From contig JAGCTA010000032.1 of assembly GCA_017963875.1 (NCBI GenBank), positions 1 through 5,743 of the forward strand: a DNA stretch of 5,743 bases. The letters run 5' to 3'. Shown one piece after another: positions 1 to 5,362 of the stretch (the stretch's first letter is position 1; every line of letters starts with the position of its first letter). The DNA is from Victivallales bacterium (GTDB taxonomy: Bacteria; Verrucomicrobiota; Lentisphaeria; Oligosphaerales; Oligosphaeraceae). The notes beneath the pieces were generated by a model. The model did not search any database and had not been told where the DNA came from. It was given only the letters and a program-made list of their open reading frames with translations. The position numbers and the translations under genes were made by a program.

Positions 1-24
1 AACCTTAAAATAGGAGATGCAGAT

Positions 25-1260
25 ATGCCTTTTGATTTCAACCCAAACCAGTTCAAGGGCACGGATTCGGAGCGAATTGAACAAGCGGTTGCGAATGTCA
101 AATCACACGGCGGTGGTAAAATCGTGATTTCACGGCGAGATGATGCGGATGGTCGTGACTACTGGTTGCTAGACCGCGCTATTCTCCTTGATTCTAATAT
201 GATGCTTGTCATTGATGACTGCATCATCAAACTTTCAGACCAGTGCAGGGACAATTTCATCCGAAGCGCAAACTGCGGCATTGGAATAACTGATATCCAG
301 AAAGTACATGACATACATATCCTCGGCGTTGGGAATGCCGTGCTTGTGGGCGCGGACCATCCGCGCTCATCAGGCGATTCGGTCAAGCCGCTTGGAATTC
401 CTACATGCTATTATGATGAAGCTCAAGGCAATCCGCAGAACTGGAGGTCCTACGGCACGGATTGGGACAAAGAGGGCGAGCGGCACAACGGCGACTGGCG
501 GAATATCGGCATCCTTCTCGCATACGTCGAGCGTTTTTCCATTCGAAACCTGACCATCCGCGACCCGCATTGCTGGTCGATTTCACACGAACATTGCCGT
601 GACGGACTCCTGCGCGACCTGCGCTTTGAGGCGACTGCCTTCAAGATGATTGACGGGAAAAAGGAATGTCTGATGAATCAGGACGGTATCGACCTGCGGC
701 AGGGATGCCATAATTTCGTCATTGAGAACATTACAGGCTACTCGGGAGACGATTTAATCGCGATGACCGCTATCGCAGGCGGAAAGGATGTCCCGCCTGG
801 CAATCTTTGTTCTACGATGATTACTGGCAACAGGCCGACAGGCGACGACGACATTTCGCACATTATGATCAGAAATGTCGTTGGTCACGCCGTCGAGCGA
901 ACCGACTGCCAGATTGTCCGTTTCCTGAACACGGGCGGTACGAAAATCCATGATGTCATCGTCGATGGAATCATAGACGACGCGGCACCGGCGGATGTCG
1001 TGTGCGGAACCATAAAAGTCGGTGATTCCCTCAAGCGTTTCGGCGGCATTACGCCGCTTGGGGACACGTATGGGATCATCTTGAACAACATTCAGGCCAG
1101 TACCCATTCAAGCCACTGCATTCGCATTTCTGGAAGTCTCTGCGATTCAATTATCTCCAATGTCATCAACCACAATCCTGCCAATCCGCCGATTTGGTAT
1201 CAGTCAGGTCTGGAATACACACGGAATCTGACGCTGATGAATCTGCGTCAATCAAAATAA
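25..1260 (+). CDS. GH28-like right-handed parallel beta-helix protein (putative polygalacturonase-type glycosidase)
   Basis: 411 residues. The N-terminus (FKGTDSERIEQAVANV, then GGGKIVI) is the usual opening of pectate-lyase-fold proteins, where a GTDdt..iq.Ai segment precedes the first beta-helix coil. Many short 'hdI.I.ni' coils follow (residues about 93-380). Two GH28-type acidic motifs are visible: NQDGID (218-223) and SGDD (240-243). The later GH28 GHG histidine and RIK motifs are not clearly conserved; VVGHAVE (285-291) and IVRF (297-300) lie near where they would be expected. The catalytic set is therefore atypical and the substrate cannot be named. There is no signal peptide or lipobox, so a cytoplasmic enzyme acting on imported oligosaccharide is possible. 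AGGAG at 12-16 lies 8 bases before the ATG and supports this start. Only 24 upstream bases are visible, so operon membership is unknown. The fold is secure; the enzymatic activity is inferred. Confidence 0.8.
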   Translation: MPFDFNPNQFKGTDSERIEQAVANVKSHGGGKIVISRRDDADGRDYWLLDRAILLDSNMMLVIDDCIIKLSDQCRDNFIRSANCGIGITDIQKVHDIHILGVGNAVLVGADHPRSSGDSVKPLGIPTCYYDEAQGNPQNWRSYGTDWDKEGERHNGDWRNIGILLAYVERFSIRNLTIRDPHCWSISHEHCRDGLLRDLRFEATAFKMIDGKKECLMNQDGIDLRQGCHNFVIENITGYSGDDLIAMTAIAGGKDVPPGNLCSTMITGNRPTGDDDISHIMIRNVVGHAVERTDCQIVRFLNTGGTKIHDVIVDGIIDDAAPADVVCGTIKVGDSLKRFGGITPLGDTYGIILNNIQASTHSSHCIRISGSLCDSIISNVINHNPANPPIWYQSGLEYTRNLTLMNLRQSK

Positions 1261-1285
1261 AAACTACGCCAATGGACCATCGGCG
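1250..1285 (-). terminator. Candidate intrinsic terminator of the PLD gene, overlapping its stop codon
   Basis: The near-perfect dyad CGCCAATGGACCATCGGCG lies at 1267-1285, with one mismatched pair. Read on the minus strand it is followed at once by TAGTTTTTATTTTG, so the stem is followed by a U-rich tract as in Rho-independent terminators. The stem codes for the last residues of the minus-strand PLD protein, and the TAG stop separates stem from U-tract. On the plus strand the same stem starts 6 bases after the stop of the GH28-like gene, but only a weaker T-run (GAAGTTTTTG) follows, so it may work in both directions less efficiently. Confidence 0.45.
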
Positions 1286-1788
1286 CAGAAGTTTTTGCGT
1301 CCGCATTTGATACAGCAGGCACCACGCCAGACAGAGTCGAACTGTTCGCAAAGAGGCTCGACCAAGGACGATTCATCGGTGAGGATGCCGTTTTCAAAAT
1401 TGCGACGGTTGTCGCTTTTCGCACCAAGCCCAGCGCCAGTCATGTTGGCACTGCCGAAATAGGCCTTTTTTCCATCGGCGATGATGCACTTGAAATGGAC
1501 TCGTGGGCAAAGAATGCGTTCCATCTGTTGCCAAAGCCGAGGAAAACGATCGAAGTCCTGCCTGAAATTCGGGCCTGGCTCCTTTGCATGGATCAGTCGA
1601 ATTGCCACGCCGCGTCCAAGCAATGTATCAAGCAATTGCAAGAAAGGGACCATTTCGCTGTTGCCAGGCATGGTGACATACATATCCTTGATGTCGGCGG
1701 TGGCGATCCAGAGCCGTGTGCGCGTCTGTGGGACAAGTCCGCAGATGACCTTGTCATAGATTTCCTTGTTTGATAAAAAAGTCAGCAT
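1264..1788 (-). CDS. Phospholipase D-superfamily protein (single HKD motif) with C-terminal cysteine cluster, likely nuclease
   Basis: 174 residues. One HKD motif is seen, H98-F-K100 followed by D105, with the family's downstream GSANMTGAG (112-120) and an FENGI strand (131-135). Single-motif members such as Nuc and BfiI form dimers to build the active site and are usually nucleases, so a nuclease is more likely than a lipase. The N-terminal half (residues 5-70, including RLWIATADIKDMYV and VAIRLIHA) fits the first alpha/beta half of a PLD domain. The tail carries C158, C159, C162 and C168 in a WRGACCIKCGRKNFC context, which may bind a metal. No signal peptide is visible, so it is probably cytoplasmic. 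A near-consensus sigma-54 promoter lies about 35 bases upstream of the expected transcript start-to-ATG span; no clear Shine-Dalgarno precedes the ATG. It is divergent from the exonuclease/activator operon and probably co-regulated with it. Confidence 0.85.
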   Translation of the reverse strand: MLTFLSNKEIYDKVICGLVPQTRTRLWIATADIKDMYVTMPGNSEMVPFLQLLDTLLGRGVAIRLIHAKEPGPNFRQDFDRFPRLWQQMERILCPRVHFKCIIADGKKAYFGSANMTGAGLGAKSDNRRNFENGILTDESSLVEPLCEQFDSVWRGACCIKCGRKNFCADGPLA

Positions 1789-1814
1789 GGTTGTTTGATT
1801 CGATATTCAGGTGG

Positions 1815-1830
1815 TTGTAGTTTTCTACAA
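1815..1830. promoter_or_regulatory. Short perfect palindrome at the predicted PLD transcript start
   Basis: TTGTAG-TTTT-CTACAA is a 6-bp perfect inverted repeat with a 4-base centre. It covers the start point (about 1823) predicted from the minus-strand sigma-54 element, so it could be an operator or a hairpin at the very 5' end of the mRNA. A 6-bp dyad can occur by chance; its function is not shown. Confidence 0.25.
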
Positions 1831-1833
1831 TAT

Positions 1834-1849
1834 AGCAGTCTTCATGCCA
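1834..1849 (-). promoter_or_regulatory. Sigma-54 (-24/-12) promoter for the PLD gene
   Basis: On the minus strand the sequence is TGGCATGAAGACTGCT, matching the sigma-54 consensus TGGCAYR-N4-TTGCW except for one T to C change. The invariant GG (1848-1847) and GC (1836-1835) are spaced exactly right. The expected transcript start is near 1823, giving a leader of about 35 bases before the ATG at 1788. A second sigma-54 element faces the opposite way across the same intergenic region, and a sigma-54 activator is encoded next door; both strengthen the call. Confidence 0.65.
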
Positions 1850-1954
1850 GATGAAAAATAATGCAATCAAGGCATGGAAGAATAATGCCGCTGCTCATAA
1901 TGTAACCATTTGTTTCAATAATTCACCACTGCATGTTGACTTTTTGAGATTGCT

Positions 1955-2100
1955 CTACTCCCCATGAGAGTAGGTAATTGCAACAAAGTCATGACGCGGT
2001 GTAAAGACCCCGAAGGGGTCAAATATCGGTAACCCCAGGTTGAGCGAAGCGAAACCTGGGGGAAAGCCAACATCGAAGGATTCCGACCTCGAAGAGGTCG
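1955..2100. repeat. Cluster of GAA-loop palindromes (REP-like intergenic element)
   Basis: The 492-base gap 1789-2280 contains no gene, but its centre is rich in hairpins: CTACTC/GAGTAG at 1955-1973 (7-base loop); GACCCC-GAA-GGGGTC at 2006-2020; CCCCAGGTT/AACCTGGGG at 2033-2061 around a GAGCGAAGCGA loop; and CGACCTC-GAA-GAGGTCG at 2084-2100. Two stems share the same GAA loop, and the third loop also contains GAA. This pattern resembles dispersed REP-type palindromes mobilised by RAYT (IS200-like Y1) transposases. No transposase is encoded in this window, so this would be a non-autonomous copy. The stems lie between two divergent sigma-54 promoters and could also affect activator access or looping. 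Confidence 0.6.
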
Positions 2101-2209
2101 AACCTATCCTCTTGGGGAATAGAGCGTTGAGATTCTAAATAAGTCTACGGTTTGCATGAATCAGACATTGGCATATATTTTATCATTAGACGAATGGATT
2201 TTTACCAAT

Positions 2210-2225
2210 TGGCATGGGTTTTGCT
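2210..2225 (+). promoter_or_regulatory. Sigma-54 (-24/-12) promoter for the exonuclease/activator operon
   Basis: TGGCATGGGTTTTGCT matches the sigma-54 consensus TGGCAYR-N4-TTGCW at every defined position, with GG at 2211-2212 and GC at 2223-2224. The expected start of transcription is near 2235, giving a leader of about 45 bases before the ATG at 2281. The second gene of the operon is itself a sigma-54 activator, so autoregulation is likely. The promoter lies inside the longer open frame that begins at 2152, which argues that the true gene starts downstream of it. Confidence 0.75.
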
Positions 2226-2263
2226 ATTTCATCAGTCAGCGGACGATTTCAATCTGAAAAAAG

Positions 2264-2269
2264 AAAGGA
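2264..2269 (+). promoter_or_regulatory. Shine-Dalgarno site that decides the exonuclease start
   Basis: AAAGGA lies 11 bases before the ATG at 2281 and downstream of the predicted sigma-54 transcript start. It selects this ATG over the in-frame ATG at 2152, which lies upstream of the promoter. Confidence 0.6.
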
Positions 2270-2280
2270 CAATAGAACAA

Positions 2281-2823
2281 ATGAAACTCGCTGGACTGGA
2301 TTTTGAAACGGCAAATGGCAAGCGTGGGAGCATCTGCGCGGCTGGCTGTGCCATCGTGGATGACACTGGCGTGACGGAAAGCCGCGAATGGCTTGTCTGC
2401 CCTCACAAGGGCTACCGCTGGATGCGCCCCGATTTCACAGACATCCATGGCTTGAATTATTGGGATGTGTGCAACTGCATGGAGTTTCCCGCCGTGTGGC
2501 CTGAACTTCAGAGGAAGCTGCTTGAGGCGGACTGCGTCGTCATCCATAATGCCCCGTTCGACTTGGGGCATCTACGGAGCGTTCTTGAATTGTATGAACT
2601 GCCGCCTGTGGAGTTTGACTACGTGGACAGTCTTGCTGTCAGCTGCAGGCTCTTCCCAGAGATGGAATCGCACTCGCTGGATGCGATGGCGGAGAGATTT
2701 GGCATCGTTTTTCGTCATCACAATGCCTTGGAAGACGCGACGGCCTGCGCTCGCCTCATTGTGCAAATGGGCATTCCCGAAGGATTTATTCAGCACTTCA
2801 ATACATTGAAAATGGAAGATTAA
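2281..2823 (+). CDS. DEDDh 3'-5' exonuclease (DnaQ/RNase T superfamily)
   Basis: 180 residues, about the size of oligoribonuclease and other stand-alone DEDDh exonucleases. All catalytic motifs are present: D7-F-E9 (ExoI, LDFETA), HNAPFD at 89-94 (ExoII, D94), and H147-N-A-L-E-D152 (ExoIII, the DEDDh histidine and last aspartate). The middle segments IHGLNYWDV (55-63) and DYVDSLAVSCRLFP (113-126) are typical of DnaQ epsilon-like proteins. These enzymes remove 3' nucleotides from DNA or RNA using two metal ions; which substrate is used here cannot be read from the sequence. The frame is open back to 2152, but that region contains the sigma-54 promoter and no recognisable domain, so the start at 2281 is preferred. 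It is co-transcribed with the activator gene, whose ATG is 2 bases after this stop. It is unlikely to be the replicative proofreading subunit, given its regulation and context. Confidence 0.9.
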   Translation: MKLAGLDFETANGKRGSICAAGCAIVDDTGVTESREWLVCPHKGYRWMRPDFTDIHGLNYWDVCNCMEFPAVWPELQRKLLEADCVVIHNAPFDLGHLRSVLELYELPPVEFDYVDSLAVSCRLFPEMESHSLDAMAERFGIVFRHHNALEDATACARLIVQMGIPEGFIQHFNTLKMED

Positions 2824-2825
2824 AA

Positions 2826-4304
2826 ATGGAAAAGACATTGATTTTAACTGGTTGGAAACACGGTGACTATGCTATTGCTGCAGCATTGGCGCTGCGCCAT
2901 TTCGGAAACGCAGATCTTCTTGGAATGAGCAAACGCAGGCTCCCAGAGTTCATGGAGGAGGTTTCTGGGTATTCGGAAATCGTTATTTTGGGAGTCTCGC
3001 TCTCGGGCGATACGGAACGTCTTGGCAAGGCGCTGGCGCGGCTCAAGGGCGAAAAGGTCAAGGTGACTTGGCTCAGCGGCTTGGATTTCCCCGAATGGAT
3101 TGGAGAAGACGTCCGCTCAAATATGGATAGTTACATTAGTCCCTCCGAAAGCGTTTCCATGGCGGTTGCGGAATACTACGACTTGAACCATGATGAATTC
3201 AAGGCATACACCGATGAGAGCCAGCCTCTTGGCATGAAATACATGGAATTCATGCGGGCAGCGGAGTTTTTCTACAGAAACTATCAGGACGATGATTCCT
3301 ATCCACGCGTCATACGGCACATAGTCATGCATGATGTGGAAAGCAAGTGGACTCCAAATGAGAAACGGATGATCGATCATTTTCGCCGCTATGGTCATCG
3401 GGAACTCATAGGGAACAGTGATGTCATATTGAAATTGCAGGAGCAAGTCAATCTCCTGGCGGAGAAAGACCATGCGCGGGTGCTGATTGTCGGTGAAAGC
3501 GGCACGGGAAAGGAGACGGTCGCCACGCAGATTCACAATAAGTCCAGGCGTGGGAAGGACGAGGAGCCGTTCATCATTTTCAATTGCGCAAGCGTGAATC
3601 CGCAACTTCTTGAAAGCAGATTCCTTGGATATAGAAAAGGCGCGTTCACAGGTGCCAATGAAAACCATCTAGGGCTCTTCGAGGCAGCGAATGGCGGTAC
3701 GCTTTTCCTTGATGAAATCGGCGAATTGCCACTGGAGGCGCAGGGGCTTCTTCTGCGTGTTTTGGAGGAAGGCCGTTTTCTGCGTGTCGGCGATGCCGCC
3801 AAGGAAATTGAGGTGGACGTGCGCGTTATCGCCGCCACCAATAGGGACTTGCCGTCCTTGGTGCGCGAAGGCAAATTCCGCCTCGATCTCTATCAACGCC
3901 TGAGCGTCATCCAACTCCGTACTCCGACGTTGAGGGAACGCAAGGAGGATATCCCGCTGCTTGCATATTCCTACCGCGACCGTAACAAAATGGGCAGCTG
4001 GCTTTCACGGGAGCAGACCGACGCACTCATGGAGTATGATTTCCCTGGCAATGTCCGCGAACTCAATAACCTGTTGGAACGCGCGTATGTTTTGGGCATC
4101 ACAGATTATAAACAACTCATCCGTGAGCACAGGGAACTGAACGCCGCATTGCTTCCGAAGGACAAAATGGAGGTTCCCGACAATCTCGAAGAGGCGACTC
4201 GCCTCCATGTCAAACGTGTCTGTGAGAAATACAACGGCAACATTACCAAGGCCGCCGAGGCCATGGGAGTATCGAGAAATACCGTCAGGAAGTATCTGGA
4301 GTAA
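2826..4304 (+). CDS. Sigma-54-dependent transcriptional activator with N-terminal DHH-like sensor domain
   Basis: 492 residues. The central AAA+ domain (about 193-420) has Walker A GESGTGKE (223-230), the sigma-54 contact loop GAFTGA (272-277), Walker B GGTLFLDE (290-297), sensor I ATNRD (337-341), the FRLDLYQRL arginine-finger segment (351-359) and sensor II PGNVREL (407-413). The C-terminus (467-492) is a Fis-type helix-turn-helix. This is a complete bacterial enhancer-binding protein that remodels sigma-54 RNA polymerase. The N-terminus has no receiver, PAS, GAF or ACT pattern. Residues 4-118 instead follow the strand and helix order of DHH phosphoesterases (LILTGWKHGDYAIAAALAL, EIVILGVSLSGD, VKVTWLSGLDFP, SESVSMAVAEYY), but the metal-binding aspartates and the DHH triad are replaced, so it probably binds a ligand rather than cleaving it. 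GGAAGA (2814-2819) serves as ribosome site. It probably activates its own operon and the divergent PLD gene. Confidence 0.93.
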   Translation: MEKTLILTGWKHGDYAIAAALALRHFGNADLLGMSKRRLPEFMEEVSGYSEIVILGVSLSGDTERLGKALARLKGEKVKVTWLSGLDFPEWIGEDVRSNMDSYISPSESVSMAVAEYYDLNHDEFKAYTDESQPLGMKYMEFMRAAEFFYRNYQDDDSYPRVIRHIVMHDVESKWTPNEKRMIDHFRRYGHRELIGNSDVILKLQEQVNLLAEKDHARVLIVGESGTGKETVATQIHNKSRRGKDEEPFIIFNCASVNPQLLESRFLGYRKGAFTGANENHLGLFEAANGGTLFLDEIGELPLEAQGLLLRVLEEGRFLRVGDAAKEIEVDVRVIAATNRDLPSLVREGKFRLDLYQRLSVIQLRTPTLRERKEDIPLLAYSYRDRNKMGSWLSREQTDALMEYDFPGNVRELNNLLERAYVLGITDYKQLIREHRELNAALLPKDKMEVPDNLEEATRLHVKRVCEKYNGNITKAAEAMGVSRNTVRKYLE

Positions 4305-4328
4305 ATATGTGCTCCTTTGCTTGAAATA

Positions 4329-4390
4329 TCAAAAACACCGATTGAAAATTGTCAAAAACACCGATTGAAAATTGTCAAAAACACCGATTG
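4329..4390. repeat. 23-bp tandem repeat, 2.7 copies
   Basis: Three head-to-tail units at 4329-4351, 4352-4374 and 4375-4390 (the last partial), each with core CAAAAACACCGATTG followed by AAAATTG in the first two. Copies are identical apart from the first base pair context. There are no spacers, so it is not a CRISPR array. It sits between the activator stop and the truncated DUF4143 remnant, at the point where that gene's upstream part is missing, and may mark a rearrangement junction. Confidence 0.85.
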
Positions 4391-4397
4391 GACATAA

Positions 4398-4688
4398 GAA
4401 TTTCACAAAATGAGATATCATGACCGCAGTGATTTGGAAGCTGATGGCGTCTTGCATCTTGATGGAGGGCGATATGCGCTGATGGAGTTCAAGTTGGGGA
4501 GCAGTGAAATAGAGGAGGGCGCAGCCCATCTTCTGAAAATCCGCTCGTTGATACGCCAAGCCAATCAAAGGGAGATACAAGTCCCAATCCGCAAACCTGA
4601 TCTGCTGATTGTCTTCACAGGCGGTCATCTGGCATATACACGCCCCGATGGTGTCAAGGTCGTGCCAATCGGATGCTTGAAGCCGTAG
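4398..4688 (+). pseudogene. C-terminal remnant of a DUF4143-type AAA ATPase
   Basis: From about 4398 the frame reads a tail typical of ATP-binding proteins with a DUF4143 domain: RYHDRSDLEADGVLHL, GGRYALMEFKLG, EEGAAHLLKI, then LLIVFTGGHLAYTRPDGVKVVPIGCLKP ending at TAG 4686-4688. Full-length members are about 400-480 residues, with an N-terminal Walker ATPase that is absent here. An in-frame TAA at 4395 stops extension upstream, and the first possible ATG (4410) lies within the conserved tail and lacks a Shine-Dalgarno site. The DUF4143 tail contains a D...E-x-K nuclease-like pattern (E431-type positions cannot be numbered here; locally LEAD and MEFKLG). It overlaps the macro pseudogene frame antisense, and coding similarity is on this strand. 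Presumably non-functional. Confidence 0.75.
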
Positions 4689-5259
4689 TGGATATAGAGC
4701 CTTTTCCCGTACCGTGTCTATTTCTTCAAAAAAAACTTCATATACCATATTGTTCCTATCAGAGACGCAGCAGATGAAGATTTCCAAGTCGGGATGGATG
4801 GCGAAGAAGGTATTGATTGTGCGGACGGTGATTTGGGCGGCGGCAGCGATTGGATAGCCATAAACGCCAGTGGAGATACAGGGGAAGGCGATGAATTTGC
4901 AATTGTTTTCCAAGGCAATGGCGAGCGAGTTGCGGTAGCATGCGGCGAGTTTTTTTGACTCGCCGTGCTTGCCGTTGCGATAAACTGGTCCGACAGTGTG
5001 GATGACGAACTTCGCAGGCAGTTTGAAGCCAGGTGTAATGCGCGCTTCGTCCGTCGGACAGCACACGCCAGGGCACACTTCAGCCAAAGGCGTTATGTTA
5101 TCCTGGATAATCGTGAGTTTTGTTTGTTTTCTCTTGTTTACGTTATTAGTCAAATGTAGATAAATATAATTCTTCAAAAATATATTTAAAAACAAAATGC
5201 AATTTCAGTAATGTACTTTTCTCTCATGAATTATGTTTTTCAATTATGGATAAAAATGA

Positions 5260-5290
5260 GCGACTATTGAATAAAGGTTGCAGTAGTCGC
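5260..5290 (-). terminator. Candidate intrinsic terminator of the lipoprotein gene
   Basis: GCGACTATTG (5260-5269) and CAGTAGTCGC (5281-5290) form a 10-pair stem with one T-G wobble and an 11-base loop. On the minus strand the stem is followed by TCATTTTTATCC, a short U-rich stretch. It lies about 70 bases downstream of the lipoprotein stop and before the macro pseudogene, so it would separate the two minus-strand genes. The U-tract is modest. Confidence 0.45.
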
Positions 5291-5362
5291 CCGATAAATT
5301 CAAAGAAAGATAACTGAATGATTGCGCATAATGATAATTAATCTAAATCTACTTTGTTTCCT

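Larger units (their letters stand above)
4329..5195 (-). pseudogene. Degraded macro-domain gene (MacroD/YmdB-like), internally deleted and running past its stop
   Basis: The open frame encodes 288 residues, but only about residues 26-159 (4718 to about 5120) look like a macro domain: KLTIIQDNIT, CPTDEARITPGFKLPAKFVIHTVGPV (46-71, where family members read CpTGeA.iT.gy.LPa..viHtvGP), YRNSLAIA, and the phosphate loop ISTGVYGYP (107-115). Normal members bind ADP-ribose and often hydrolyse mono-ADP-ribose or O-acetyl-ADP-ribose. Between ITP (34-36) and AEVCPG (38-43) about 30 residues are missing, including the NAAN and GGGVDGAIH elements that bind and process ADP-ribose. At the 3' end the frame passes through an 8-T run and reads on antisense through the DUF4143 remnant, giving residues with no macro similarity. 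With one T fewer the protein would end LKK-TAG at 4718. No good ribosome site precedes the ATG at 5195. Most likely a pseudogene. Confidence 0.7.

Noticed and set aside
754..1107. 117-residue minus-strand frame inside the GH28-like gene
   Set aside because: Antisense shadow of a well-supported gene, with no recognisable domain and no ribosome site.
1481..1773. Two 92-residue plus-strand frames opposite the PLD gene
   Set aside because: Shadows of the HKD-containing minus-strand gene; the catalytic motif and family pattern are on the minus strand.
1955..2130. Riboswitch or structured non-coding RNA
   Set aside because: The hairpins are separate simple stems with repeated loops, matching dispersed palindromes better than a folded RNA; no tRNA or known riboswitch core is visible.
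2169..2184. Second plus-strand sigma-54-like element (TGGCATATATTTTATC)
   Set aside because: The -24 half matches but the invariant GC of the -12 half is AT, so it should not be active.
2152..2280. N-terminal extension of the exonuclease from the ATG at 2152
   Set aside because: It contains the sigma-54 promoter at 2210-2225, has no domain similarity, and the ATG at 2281 has a Shine-Dalgarno and begins just before the first catalytic motif.
3117..3668. 183-residue minus-strand frame inside the activator gene
   Set aside because: Antisense to the conserved AAA+ and sensor coding sequence; no independent protein similarity seen.
2826..4304. Naming the activator RtcR
   Set aside because: The AAA+ and HTH parts are shared by all enhancer-binding proteins; the N-terminus does not look like the RtcR CARF domain and no rtcA or rtcB is in the window.
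4329..4390. CRISPR array
   Set aside because: Units are directly adjacent with no spacers and only 2.7 copies; it is a simple tandem repeat.
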